A DNA stretch of 64,000 nucleotides from NCBI GenBank assembly GCA_037355855.1, contig CM074761.1:1941346-2005345 (forward strand), read 5' to 3'. The first letter of the stretch is position 1. Each line of letters opens with the position of its first letter. This stretch comes from Pseudo-nitzschia pungens (lineage: Eukaryota; Bacillariophyta; Bacillariophyceae; Bacillariales; Bacillariaceae). Position numbers and translations under genes: made by a program. Shown piece after piece: positions 40,145-51,383 of the stretch. Under the pieces are notes generated by a model, which saw nothing but the letters and a program-made list of their open reading frames with translations, was not told where the DNA came from and ran no database searches.

Positions 40145-43100
40145 TCACATCTCGCTATTGTTCGTATACATGCGTGCATCATATTCAATTTCTTGAAGCA
40201 ACGTAGGATCAGTCGCAAGAAATTCCTTCACTTCCTCTTTATGGTTTCTAAAAATCTCAAGCAAATAAGCCATTAGGTCCCTGAGAAGTGGGGAACGACT
40301 TGTTTGAAGTTTGACTTTCAAGTTGCAAAGAATTGGTAGCACGATCTCGACCATGTGTTTCAAACTGATTTTTGAAAGAAGACGAGTCTTGGCGACCGTC
40401 ATCTGGCGCGAAGGGTTGGTTGCTTGGCTTGGATCGTCCACCCCACCATCTAAGTCTTCTTGAACCCTGCCGACTTTAATCGATTTGCTTGTCAGCACAT
40501 AGAATGTATCAGTAAGGACGTTCCAGGCGCTTTTGAGTCTTGGTGCACTCGAATCATTTGGCGGTGATTGTCCCATGCATACTTGAGATAAGTCCCCTTC
40601 GTTGCCTACTGCTTCTCCCAATACCTCCTTTGTTAGACGTGCTGTTACACCAATTTTTTCTTCGTCTGTTAGTTTTGAGAGAAGGAAATTGTACATGTTT
40701 CGACGCCGTTCTTCTCCTTCCTTTCCATCCAAATCGATACCATCGAAACTAACTGCAATTCCACTCCCCCCATCTCCTTGGCGAGCCGCGGATATATAGA
40801 TTGGATGTGCTACACATTTGTTCAACACGAACATGGACTCAACAAAATGATTGAAGAAAATTTTAGGATTTCTCGCCATTAACGGCCCAGACAACACCGA
40901 TTCTGCGAGTAATGCAACTTCTTCATCTTCATCTGAGCAGGCAACAAGGAATCGATGAAATAGAAGCCCTCTCCATTTTATGTAGTCTTGCAGTAACAAA
41001 CTCGACAAAAGGAGCACGGCATGTTTTCGTACAACTGAAGATCGCTCTAGAATGGAAAGGTCAATCGAGCATCCATTCTGTAGACACGACGCCATTGTTG
41101 GTAGATATCGATCTGTCATATTTGTGTACCGAACACAAAGATCACCCATTACAAGTAAGGCATTGCTCTGTACAGATTGACTTGGGTTTGGAAGGGATGG
41201 ATGGAGCTCACGTGCAAGCAGAGTCAACGATTCACGTGCCAGATCTTCGTCCCTCAAACAAAATTTTCCTAGCACAGTGAAGGCATGAGCCCGGATTGCT
41301 TGAGGAATCTCTGTCGTCGAAGAACCTGGGAGAAGACCAGAAACAATGATTTGAATAAGTTCTTTCAGTTGTCTTGAGGGTTTCAAGAAGAGAGGAGTAG
41401 GCGAACTCTTTTCGTCTTCATCTAATCTGAATCCAATCATAGAAACCTCGCCCACAGAAAACAACGCGCGCAATAACCTCGGCTGTCGTGTTTCTATCAC
41501 ACATGAATCAGCGTTTGAATCCTGAACGAAATCAGCGATTTCTTTTTCACTCTCGGAAAAAATCTCTCGTATCCATGCCTCCTTGCTTCTATCCCCAGTT
41601 TCAATATGCTTTGTGAGTTCAGACATGGCAAAGATTGCAGGCCCGACCGAGTCAGGAGGAAATGAAAAACTCAACAGACTCTGATGCAGTTTCAGTGAAC
41701 AATCTTCAGAATCCCTAGATACGACACCATCGGCTAACTTCGAAAGCACAGCCAAAGAGGATTTTAAGGTGCTTCTACATGCCGATGACTTCGGCGTGGA
41801 ACGTTGCCTTTGAAGCATTGTCTCCCAGGCAGAAACACAAAATGAAAGATCTTTATTCTTTGACAACCAACCTGTCTTTGCCATCCCATTTGAGTCAGTA
41901 GAAAGCAGTGCCTCCAAAAGGCACCAAACTCCAACGACGGTTACTTCTGAAATGTCGCTTTTAGAAAGAGTGCGAGAGGCGATGGCCACTACTTTTTCGA
42001 ACAACTCAACATAAATCAAATTAGGATCTTCACGCCCCAAATGAGAGATAGCCGTTTGTAGAGCTTGAACAGCGCCTTTTGAAGCACCCTGTTGCGATGT
42101 CAGATTACCAACATTTGCCAAGATACGCCAGGCAACCTGTTGCTGATGTCCCCGATCTAAATCACTGTCCTGTACGATGGGAAGAATCACAACTTTCTGC
42201 AGGGCAGCTCTTGCTTTTAAAGAAGTTTCTTCGTCGAGAACCATTGGCAATACGCAAGTCGACCATGCCTCCTCAACCAATCCCGCATCATAAGTATCTT
42301 CTCCGTAGCCTATGGAGGCACTTTCATAATCATTGCTTGTGCAGGCCTCCAAAAGAGTAGTCAGGGCTTCGGCAGCTGCTCGACGCGTCAAAAGACTAGC
42401 GTCTTGACAAAGTTCACAGATTGCAGAAACATAGTAGGTTGAAATGTAATGTTTCTGCACAAGCAGTACTTTAGTAAGAGCCAAGACAGCAGCTTTGCGA
42501 ACGGTGGCAGTTTCATCCTTGGTTGCTCGTTTTCTCAACGAAACAAGAAGGCTTTCACCATTATTACTACAAAAGAAATTCAAATATTGCCAACTTCGTT
42601 TCGAGTCCTGATTTTCCGTCATGATGTTTTCCAAAGAATTTGCTGCAGCAGCCCTTACGGCAGCGATGCGATCTACCAATCTACCTTGCAATGCTTTCCA
42701 CAGGGCTTGAGGCAATCGAGGTCGTTCAATTCGGTACTCGTTCTCTTTTTCATCGTCAGACTCGTTGGATGAAAGATCTGCGTTGTTATCCTCCCTACAA
42801 AAGTCATTTCCATGTTGAGCCATCCAATCTTGAGATAAAACACTCCCCATCACTTCACATGCCACCAATCTGTGCACTGAAACTTTTGAATGACACAACT
42901 TAATAAGATAATCCAAGAAGTGCGATCGTTCCGCGTGGGGTAACCATTTCATACAAGATTCCACAGTGTCAACGGTACTCTTCCGCAAAGCTGCTTTCTC
43001 CAAACCAACTCTTCCAGTCGTAAGCTTTTGCAATAGGCCTAGAAAAATTGCGGGAACACCATGTGGCTTGACATCACCGTTTGATATACCGCTGATACCA

Positions 43101-44539
43101 TCGAAATTTAGCCCGTTGTTTTCATTACTATGTTTTTTCTTCAGTGCTGGACTTAACATTGGCGTCAACCCTCCATCCAAACTTTTACGTCTACTCCTTG
43201 CAATTGAACTCTTTGGTGTCTGAAGCTTCTTCCGGGAACAACTCGAGAAACCGCCTGCGATTGTTGACCGTCGGCTCCTAGAGCTAGATGGCGTTTTTGC
43301 AACCAAAGGCAGACCATTCTTCGCTTTCGCATCACTCATAGTTTGGTTGTATTTTTGTATCAGAGATGTCAATGTTTGACTCGCAACGCGGCACGCTTCA
43401 AGTTTCCCCCTTTCCCCGTTTGGCAATACCACCTTCAGTTGCAGAAGATGCATGAGTCCTCGTAATATCACAACGGCTGTTTCGTGACGTTGCTGTTGTC
43501 CACGAGAGTTATCAGCTTCTTGTTCTTCTCCTTCCGCCTCATCTACAACTAAGCACTTTTGGAATGCCTGTTGGCTCTCACTTATTATCATTTCCTCGGG
43601 GGAGCTACCTCTGTCAAAGTCATCATCGATGCTTGTATCGATTGAGCTGCGTTTTCCGGTTAACAATGCCGCAGCCGTGCCCGTTGCCACCAAGACAGCT
43701 TCGAGTAACACCTCCCGACTCTCAGATGACCAACTGGCAAACTCAGGCTGTTGTGGAATTTGGCACACTTCTTTCGCAACAAGGCTCCCCATGCCTAGAA
43801 TGCTATGCGTCTGGTCCTCACCCCAATTTTCATCCTCATCCTCCGCGTAGTCTCGGGATGCATTCGTCGTACGAGTGTTTCTGCTACTCCTGCGACTTCG
43901 CTTCTGAGGTGGAGAGCTGGTAGCAGAAGACGCTAATGATTTTGCAGCGTTCGAAGATCTCGGCGACGATCTTAACGCAGATTGTTCTCTTCCGCAACAT
44001 TCAACTGTCCAACGGCGAACCAACGCCACCAATGCCGTTAAGGGCTCAAGATCAACAAGGCCACTTCCCAGTGCTCCCGGGCGATTTAATAGATATGCAT
44101 AGAGAAAGCCGGCTTGCATACCAGGCAGCGTCAGAGAAAACGCTGATTTAGTGGATTCCGACAAGATCTCTTCGTTCGCTGCCTCATCTTGAGTCAATGG
44201 CAATAGCCGTTGTGTGTCCACTCGATCGTTCAAGAGGGGATTCAACACGGACGGAAGTAAATTCGAAACTTTCGTATCTGGAAACAGATCACGAATACTT
44301 TCAACGTTATTCTGTGTATCAAAATTGGTTTGCACGTGTCGCCGCCCCTTGGATTTGGTTCTTTCAAATTTTTGGAGCTGAGAGAGTAGTTGTTCGCACA
44401 GTGCACCCTGGCGTTCCTTTGCCGATGTTTCGACTTGCCCGCAAGAATGAAAGGTGTTGTCGGTATCATGGTCCTCGTGAATTGAAGTTTCCAAAAGTTT
44501 GTGAAAAGTTTCGACAAGTGCACCGCTTTGCGTAGTCAT
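40145..44539 (-). CDS. NCAPD3: Condensin II subunit CAP-D3
   Basis: Single-exon gene of 1464 codons. The ATG at 44539 is the first in frame; the frame is open a little further with TTG. The protein is a HEAT-repeat helical solenoid (for example KAALRKSTVDTVESCMKW, RIAAVRAAAANSLENIM, ATVRKAAVLALTKVLL, LTRRAAAEALTTLLE). The C-terminal conserved block LLVMGDLCVRYTNMTDRYLPTMASCL, VRKHAVLLLSSLLLQDYIKWRG and NPKIFFNHFVESMFVLN is characteristic of CAP-D3 (Cnd1-like) proteins. With SMC2/SMC4, CAP-G2 and CAP-H2 it compacts mitotic chromosomes. A Ser/Arg-rich segment (SSSRSRRSTIAGG; KSLDGGLTPMLSP) in the first third resembles CDK-type SP/TP phosphorylation regions. There is no frameshift across 4.4 kb, in contrast to several neighbours. 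Confidence 0.85.
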   Translation of the reverse strand: MTTQSGALVETFHKLLETSIHEDHDTDNTFHSCGQVETSAKERQGALCEQLLSQLQKFERTKSKGRRHVQTNFDTQNNVESIRDLFPDTKVSNLLPSVLNPLLNDRVDTQRLLPLTQDEAANEEILSESTKSAFSLTLPGMQAGFLYAYLLNRPGALGSGLVDLEPLTALVALVRRWTVECCGREQSALRSSPRSSNAAKSLASSATSSPPQKRSRRSSRNTRTTNASRDYAEDEDENWGEDQTHSILGMGSLVAKEVCQIPQQPEFASWSSESREVLLEAVLVATGTAAALLTGKRSSIDTSIDDDFDRGSSPEEMIISESQQAFQKCLVVDEAEGEEQEADNSRGQQQRHETAVVILRGLMHLLQLKVVLPNGERGKLEACRVASQTLTSLIQKYNQTMSDAKAKNGLPLVAKTPSSSRSRRSTIAGGFSSCSRKKLQTPKSSIARSRRKSLDGGLTPMLSPALKKKHSNENNGLNFDGISGISNGDVKPHGVPAIFLGLLQKLTTGRVGLEKAALRKSTVDTVESCMKWLPHAERSHFLDYLIKLCHSKVSVHRLVACEVMGSVLSQDWMAQHGNDFCREDNNADLSSNESDDEKENEYRIERPRLPQALWKALQGRLVDRIAAVRAAAANSLENIMTENQDSKRSWQYLNFFCSNNGESLLVSLRKRATKDETATVRKAAVLALTKVLLVQKHYISTYYVSAICELCQDASLLTRRAAAEALTTLLEACTSNDYESASIGYGEDTYDAGLVEEAWSTCVLPMVLDEETSLKARAALQKVVILPIVQDSDLDRGHQQQVAWRILANVGNLTSQQGASKGAVQALQTAISHLGREDPNLIYVELFEKVVAIASRTLSKSDISEVTVVGVWCLLEALLSTDSNGMAKTGWLSKNKDLSFCVSAWETMLQRQRSTPKSSACRSTLKSSLAVLSKLADGVVSRDSEDCSLKLHQSLLSFSFPPDSVGPAIFAMSELTKHIETGDRSKEAWIREIFSESEKEIADFVQDSNADSCVIETRQPRLLRALFSVGEVSMIGFRLDEDEKSSPTPLFLKPSRQLKELIQIIVSGLLPGSSTTEIPQAIRAHAFTVLGKFCLRDEDLARESLTLLARELHPSLPNPSQSVQSNALLVMGDLCVRYTNMTDRYLPTMASCLQNGCSIDLSILERSSVVRKHAVLLLSSLLLQDYIKWRGLLFHRFLVACSDEDEEVALLAESVLSGPLMARNPKIFFNHFVESMFVLNKCVAHPIYISAARQGDGGSGIAVSFDGIDLDGKEGEERRRNMYNFLLSKLTDEEKIGVTARLTKEVLGEAVGNEGDLSQVCMGQSPPNDSSAPRLKSAWNVLTDTFYVLTSKSIKVGRVQEDLDGGVDDPSQATNPSRQMTVAKTRLLSKISLKHMVEIVLPILCNLKVKLQTSRSPLLRDLMAYLLEIFRNHKEEVKEFLATDPTLLQEIEYDARMYTNNSEM

Positions 44540-45611
44540 CGTGAACAATAATGAAGCTGATTTGAACTGTAGATTCCAATTGTCTCGAAGCAGAATCGAC
44601 TACTATGTTGTGATTTTTTTCGAAGTACAGTAGAATGACTTCATGAGATATACTGGAATCGTACCGATTACCTGCAATGGGTCGATTGCCATAGCTATTT
44701 GATTGGAGGCAGAGTAGTTTCCCTTCACTGGACTGATACAGAAAGTTCGACGTACCGTAAGGCTAAGATCTTACTTCTACAAGAAGCATTATTTTTTGAT
44801 TCGGATTGGGTATGTTCTACGTCGTATTACGTAGAATCATTACGATACAACCAATCGTAGTTTTGCCGAGTAAATCTTACCGGTAGTGATTGTTCAGATT
44901 TTTTTTTTGAGATGAAATTTTTGAATTTTCAAAATGAAGCATTCAGAGACATGCCGCGCCGGCCGTTATGCTCTCGATCTAATTTTGTGCACTGAAATAG
45001 TGTTTTCCCAAACTTGCATCGCAACGAAGTCATCGCGACTAAGGCATAATCTTACTTGTAGTACGTAATTACGAAGTACTACGTACTTCGACTACGTACT
45101 TCTGAACGTACGTATTTTCGTGCTTCGTAATCTCTTGCTGGACGAAGAACATCATGAAACGATTTGGACAGACGTACAGACTGATTCATGAGAATGAAGG
45201 AATATTCATAGTTTTTCTGGATCAATTTCCAATTTTCATTTCCTTTTTTCTTTACGGAACAAAAACGCATACGACAACATCAAACAACCATCACCGGCGG
45301 AAGGGAGAGCAACGCCTCTGATCAACAACCGGTCCTATCACACCGCCAATCGATTAGTGCTCAAACCATTCCCGAGAAAGTTGAAAGAGAAAAGAAAAAG
45401 CGACGTCCTCATTATCTACTTTAAGGGACAAATCAATCAATCAACTGACGTCATCATACGACACCGTACACGGTCAACAAAACATACCGCAACATCGCAC
45501 TCCAATCCTTGATTCTTAATTGGAAAAGATATCATTGTATTGTCGGTTCGTGATAGCAAACTACGCACATTTCGCTTCCATAGAACAGTTTGAACATCAC
45601 TTTCCACGAAA
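44540..45611. promoter_or_regulatory. Divergent promoter region, CAP-D3 / MATE
   Basis: Holds CGTACCGTAAGGCTAAGATCT (44751-44771), AAATCTTACCGG (44873-44884) and a dense TACGTACTTCG/CGAAGTACTACGTACTTCG inverted cluster (45058-45110). Confidence 0.4.
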
Positions 45612-47372
45612 ATGATACAAAATAATGGGCGAGGATTAACGGCAGCTGTGATCTTCTTACTCATCCACCAGAGCGATGCGTTCACAAGCACCATGGGGCA
45701 ACATAATGCAATGCAACTGGTGAGGATTGCTGGTGTCGGAAATGACTTTCAATACAAAATCAGAAGAACGCATTGTTTCACACAAGCTTCGAAATGCAGA
45801 ACCAAGACGGTTTTGAATGATGCAACTGACTGTAGCGACGTCGATCACATGGATCCTACCGAGGGGAGTACTACAATTGATCCAAAATCAGAGAAAGCAA
45901 TCAAGACAATGGAAGATAATCTCGACGGAAGTGTAGTGCCTTCGGTAAAAACAATCATCAAGTTCGCGTTGCCGGCGATAGGGATTTATTTGTGCAGTCC
46001 GCTTCTGTCTACGATAGATACGAGCACAGTGGGCTTACTGTGTGGCACAATTCAACAAGCTGCTTTGAATCCTGCTGTTACTATTATTGATTATACGGCA
46101 CGAACTATGTCATTCCTCTACACTGGCACAACAAATTCCATTGCAACGTCGAAAGACAGCAAAAGTCGAGACGAAATCTCCGAAATGTTGGTAGGAGCGC
46201 TGAGACTCGCTGCTCTCGTTGGAGTGGGTTTGTCTCTGTTTCTTCTTCTCTCTGCGCAGAGGATGTTGGTACCACTTGTAGGAAATGATGAAATCGATAC
46301 GGAAGTGCTCAGGGCAGCATGGCGTTATGTTGCAATCAGAGCTATGGATATGCCCGCAGCAGCCATGATTGGAACCTCCCAAGCAGCATGTCTTGGCTTG
46401 CAAGACAACCACACACCCTTTCGCATCATTGTAATTGCTGCTGTTTTGAATCTGGTACTAGATGTTATTTTTGTTGGGCGAAAAATGACTTGGATAGGCG
46501 GTACAGCTGGAGCTGCTCTGGCTACATGCTTATCTCAGTATTTTGCTCTTTATCTCTTCTTCCGTAGATTTACAAGAAAAACTGCTTTGAACGGTAGTGA
46601 AGAAAAACCCAAGATATCTACAGAGGGATTACTTTTAGGAAAGTCGAATCTCAGACAATTGATTAGAGCTCCTGCGAAAAGTACCCTCGAGGAATTCAAA
46701 CCATTTGTAGTCCCAGTCACAACTACTCAGATTGGAAGATGCTCAACTTATGTCGCCATGGGACATGTGGTGTCTTCAACGATGACAACAATCAGCATGG
46801 CAGCACAGCAAATAATTACTTCTATCTTCTACACGTTGATTCCAATTGGAGATTCGTGCAGTTTAACTGCGCAGACTTACTTACCGGCAATAATATCTCG
46901 AAAACCAAGCAAAGAGAGAACTACAGCAACGAACGCCACCATTAAGAATATTTTTAAAGTGGCAGCTATTATGGGGATTTTCCTATCCATGATAGGGGCG
47001 TCTCTCCCATTCGTTTGCCCATTTTTGACAAAAGATCCAGCAGTGGTAGAAACAGTGAAGCTAATCGTTCCCAACATGATAGGGATTTTGGCCACTCACG
47101 GGGTATTTTGTGCTTCAGAAGGAATACTTCTAGGGTTCAGAGATTTAAAATTCCTTGGCAACATATATGCTGTGTTTTTTGTCACCGTTCCAATGTTGAT
47201 GCTGCGGTTGAAAAGTATTGCCCGGGGGGGAGCAAACGTAAATCTTGCTTCAGTTTGGAATATCTTTTTGGGATATCAGGCGGTTCGAATTCTGTCCTTC
47301 TTGGGTAGGGTATTTGTTCTCAAAAGACGGGAAGCCAGGGTACAGAGCGAAGAAAACTCGGTGCATGCATAG
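45612..47372 (+). CDS. MATE-family transporter, plastid-type
   Basis: Single exon of 586 codons with an ATG at 45612. A signal-like leader (LTAAVIFLLIHQSDAFTST) has the A-F junction of diatom plastid presequences, followed by a hydrophilic transit-like stretch to about residue 110. The body has about twelve hydrophobic helices arranged as in MatE proteins: IIKFALPAIGIYLCSPLLSTIDTSTVG at the start of the first bundle, AAMIGTSQAACLGLQDNHTPF, and WIGGTAGAALATCLSQY. The second bundle starts at FKPFVVPVTTTQIGR, with SMAAQQIITSIFYTLIPIGDS and HGVFCASEGILLGFRDL. Plant relatives in this subgroup (EDS5-like) export organic substrates from plastids. The substrate here is unknown, and coupling to H+ or Na+ is inferred from the family. 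Confidence 0.85.
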   Translation: MIQNNGRGLTAAVIFLLIHQSDAFTSTMGQHNAMQLVRIAGVGNDFQYKIRRTHCFTQASKCRTKTVLNDATDCSDVDHMDPTEGSTTIDPKSEKAIKTMEDNLDGSVVPSVKTIIKFALPAIGIYLCSPLLSTIDTSTVGLLCGTIQQAALNPAVTIIDYTARTMSFLYTGTTNSIATSKDSKSRDEISEMLVGALRLAALVGVGLSLFLLLSAQRMLVPLVGNDEIDTEVLRAAWRYVAIRAMDMPAAAMIGTSQAACLGLQDNHTPFRIIVIAAVLNLVLDVIFVGRKMTWIGGTAGAALATCLSQYFALYLFFRRFTRKTALNGSEEKPKISTEGLLLGKSNLRQLIRAPAKSTLEEFKPFVVPVTTTQIGRCSTYVAMGHVVSSTMTTISMAAQQIITSIFYTLIPIGDSCSLTAQTYLPAIISRKPSKERTTATNATIKNIFKVAAIMGIFLSMIGASLPFVCPFLTKDPAVVETVKLIVPNMIGILATHGVFCASEGILLGFRDLKFLGNIYAVFFVTVPMLMLRLKSIARGGANVNLASVWNIFLGYQAVRILSFLGRVFVLKRREARVQSEENSVHA

Positions 47373-47943
47373 AATTCGTCTTATTGAAGATGATTGGCAG
47401 CAGTAGCGCAATCTACGAGGACATTCTTGAATATGTGACATAATTCTTGGGCTTTTGGACTTTCCGCTCTTCTCGACGGCATCCTGAAATGGATTGAATT
47501 GAAAGCGACGAGTGCTATTAAGGGAAGGGTTATGTATTCAAGAGATGAAATATATTATCCTTCACCGAACTGAATTATGTCAGCGTTCAGCACTACTATT
47601 GTAGACATATTTCATTTCGTAACGTAGTGCGACCTAATGTCATGACCATTCACGACAATGAAGTGCAATGCACCCAAGTCTTCGAGCATGGTACTATATT
47701 ATGCTACGTGCCTCCGTCGCATTCTACAATCAATTCTATTATTTCTCCTGAACTGATTTTCTGGCTATTCCACTTCGAAGCAGTTTCCGCAAGATCTGTG
47801 TCTTACCGGTAGAAAGGAAGCCGGACCATGGATTGACACAGAATTTATTCAATTCATTTTCACGCCGTATGAACTTTATCATCAATTTCGCTGATTAAGT
47901 ATTAGTACAAATAATATAAAAATATAATGAGATTATCATTCCC
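47373..47943. other. Convergent 3' intergenic region
   Basis: No gene is supported between the MATE gene and the LRR gene; short ORFs only. Confidence 0.45.
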
Positions 47944-50900
47944 TCAACGTCGTTGCGAGCCATCAGTAGGGTTCACGTCCGTGACATTATTTGTCTCCGT
48001 CAAGGGCTCCGAGTCTGATACGCTTTCTGTCTCAGACTCAACCACTTCGTCGCTTTTTTCCGCCTCAGACTCAACTTCAGTGAAGGAAAATCCATCAGGT
48101 TTCGACACTTCGGAATCAACCACTTCGTCGCTTTTTCCTGTCTCAGACTCAACTTCAACGAAGGAAAATTCATCAGATTTCGACTGCGCGGAAAATTCAT
48201 CAGGTTTGTCCGTGGTATAGCTGGCTTTCGCATCTGCTGGCATGAGCTCTTGAGTGAAAGAATAAACAAGTCGTTGAAAGTCATACTCCCAAATCCCATC
48301 CAAGTTGATACGCCAGTCCAAGTTATTACATGTGGAATTGTTGTCGTTGCAACAAAGGCTGCAACATGAGCATGTCACCTCAGGATCTGGGGCATCACAA
48401 TCTGCTGAGAAGAAAGTTGTATTGATATTTGCATTGCAAATGGGGTCGGCAGAGCCACTTATGCTGTTTCCGTCCAGCAGAAGAACATCTGTGGAAAATA
48501 TAAAGGGCGAGGCAACGATTTACATTCTCAGCAAACAATGTTTACGAAGACATCAATTTCGATCTGAAAACGAATGGGAAAGATATTTATTCTCCAGCAA
48601 TGAGTGCTTACCCATGTCGGTCAAGTAGGAAAAGGTTTCGGGAATCGTGCCGTTTAAGTAGTTCCGGTTGAGCAGCAACGTGTCAAGATTTGTCAAGAGG
48701 CCCATATCCTTTTTCACAATTGCATTGAAACAAGGAAAATGTCAGAAACAACGACGCTTACTACGAGGTGCGAAAAGATTTTGCAAGGAACAAAGCGCTC
48801 TACTTACCTTTGGGATGGTTCCCTCGAGATGATTAAAATCCAAATCCAAAACTCTCAAATTCGTCAACATCCCAAAATAGGTTGGAATTTCTCCCGTCAA
48901 TTTATTTTGCTTCATGGAGATTTCACGGAGATTCGTCAAGTCCCAAAGAAAGTTGGGAATGGGATGCGCATCGAAGCCATTGATTCCAGTGTACAAGGCA
49001 ACCAAATTTGTCATCTGGCTCATGGTCGAAGGGAATGGAATAGTCATTTTGTTGGCCGAAATATCGAGGTGTTTCAAGTTGACAAGGTTGCTAATACTTT
49101 CAGGGATTCTCCATTCCAAACTATTGTCTTGCAATGCAAGGAATGTCATTTTCTCGTGAACAGCTTCAATTTCGGGAATTTGCCCAATGAAGTCGTTCCC
49201 ATGCAAATCTATCACCTCGAGGTTTTTCATCGACCAAATATTTCTGGGGAGAGGACCATCGAGTCTATTGCCGCTTAAATCCAGATCCAGCATATTCTGC
49301 CATCCACTACTGACCATTTCTTGCGTAATTTCACCAGTGAATAAGTTATCTTTCGATTCAACACGAACGAGGATATCAAGTGAGTTCGTTTTCTGTTCGT
49401 GCAAGACGAGTCGAAAAATACGATTCACTCCGTCGTGCCCAACATGGGCGAAATGGAGTAGGAAGCGAAGACTCCTGTTACCACTCACCTTCCAAGTATA
49501 ATTTCTCAATTTTGGTGAATTTTGCAAACGAAGCAATCGGAGCTTGCAGCATATTATCATCCAACCCAAGAACCACCAAATTCGAAAGACTGAAAAAACT
49601 TTCTGGAATTTCTCCTGTCAACCCACTGTTGCCTATAAAAAATGAAGAAGGACAGAGACGAAATTGAGATATCTCACATTGCTCACGCAAGAGTGACAAA
49701 TGACTTCTGAGGAATGTTTTGCTCGGAAATGAAAACAAGCAATTATGTTCACTCACCAAGCCCGAGGAATTCGAGTTTCTCCAAATTGGAAAAGCTATCG
49801 GGGATGGTTCCTTCGAGTTTACAATATTGAAGTTCCAAGTGGGATAGATTCTCCGACATTTTCAGAAATGACGGTAGCGCACCAACCAACTGGGGGTTCA
49901 ATGGGCTGATCCATGCTTCCAAATATGAGAGATATTGCACTTCCATTGGTATCACTCCCACTAGGTCATTGCCGGCTATGTACGTTTCGGATTATCGCAT
50001 CGTCACACGGTAGGATTATTCGTAATGGTGACAAAAAGTGAACAGGCCAGGTCAGTGTTGCAAAGCGCGAATCGCAAGGTTTTGCAAAAAGCAGAAGGCA
50101 ATATCCAAATCGTTTTCGAAGTTATCTCAAAGCAACTTACAGAGTACAACCTTCTGCACTCTTTCTCCGTCTGCGGTCTTAACACATTGCGTGACCCCCA
50201 AATGAACAACGCTTCCGGCGCCAGCTTTATACAATTGACTCCAAAAACAATGATCGATGGGTGCCAGAAAATTGGTTTCGTATCTCCAAGATTCTCCTCC
50301 AGTCGCGAAAAAGGCAACTGCCAAAGCCCATCGTTCGGTGAAACGAGTGTCTGCGTTGCTGCTGCTACCGGGAGAACCACCAGTTGGAATTTCCATTGCA
50401 TAACCGTCGTCCTCGGCGATCCATTTTGCTGCCAGGAATTGTGGCGACAGTTCATCTTCCAAAATCTCCCAGTCGACAATACCGAACCCTCTGAGATACT
50501 GAAAAGTTTTTTCGAGGCGGCTTAATTCTGGAGCGGTAGGCGGCACCACCGGAGCTTGGGTTGGGCGAACGTGGGGGTAGGGAGTTATAATATGACTAGT
50601 CTTACCATTAGAGTATGAGCCAGTGTTTTCTTTCGCAGCAGCACTGCTGGACTTTCCACCCCCTCCGCCTTTCATGGCGACGGGAACAGCAATTCTGTTT
50701 CGATTCCGGTTTATCCAGCCAGTGAGAATAAAAGAAAAATAGTCAGAGACGATCCGATTCGATTGGATTCGAAACAGTCGTTTTTGTTGCCATCGGAAAA
50801 TGTTCATCAGTTCTAAAAATCGATACGACAAAAAAATCGACGCCGTAACTTACGCCGTGACAACAATCGTCACCAAAAACAGACCCAAGAAGGTGTAAAG

Positions 50901-51383
50901 GCCAGCGCGCGACTTTGAGTTCGAGGCTCCATCTTTGTTGAAGGACATGTCCGCTTTGTATTGTTCGACAGACGGGAGCTGGTCGTGAACCGCGTCGTCG
51001 CCGTCTTGCGGATTGTCGACGATATTTCCCGCATTCACAGTACCATTCTGTGCTTCTTCGTCGGTGGTGGTAACGTCCGTAAAATCTCCCTCGGACGGAG
51101 GAGGTTGTACGGTTGCTTCACTGTCGCCGAATTCTGAAGTGGAATTCTGGTCAATCTCATCTGTGGTCATCTTCATCTTCGTTATATTTTCCGCTTCGTT
51201 CGATATGTATTTTATGTCACCGGTCAAGTATGGGTAAATCGACAATGTTTTCTTGTTTTCACGGAACACCACGTAGCCGGGCAAGAAGTCGTCGAACGGG
51301 ATAGCTTCGCAATTATGAGAAAAAAGATCGAAAAGTCAGTCTTGTCTTTGATATTCGTTACCGGAATGCTTCACGATTGCCAT
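47944..51383 (-). CDS. Type II single-pass LRR receptor-like protein, 8 exons
   Basis: Exons (descending): 51383-51362, 51304-50854, 50694-50141, 49975-49757, 49632-49489, 49349-48808, 48708-48612 and 48488-47944. All borders are GT-AG and all phases fit, giving 857 residues. An acidic cytoplasmic N-terminus (about 150 aa) is followed by one helix (GLYTFLGLFLVTIVVTAIAVPVA) and then a linker. The ectodomain has an LRR cap (FTERWALAVAFFATGGESW; HCFWSQLY), LRRs of plant-type L..L.L..N.L.G.IP (NLSHLELQYCKLEGTIP, LDLSGNRLDGPLP, LRVLDLDFNHLEGTIP, DVLLLDGNSISG), and a cysteine cluster (CSCCSLCC) typical of diatom LRR proteins. The tail carries two copies of an acidic KSDEVV.SE / PDGFSFTEVESE-type repeat. 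There is no kinase. The ligand is unknown. Start exon 1 is the least certain. Confidence 0.75.
47950..48200 (-). repeat. Internal acidic repeats in the LRR protein tail
   Basis: The DNA encoding SFVEVESETGKSDEVV recurs as SFTEVESEAEKSDEVV about 80 bp apart, an in-frame tandem repeat that could vary in copy number between alleles. Confidence 0.7.
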
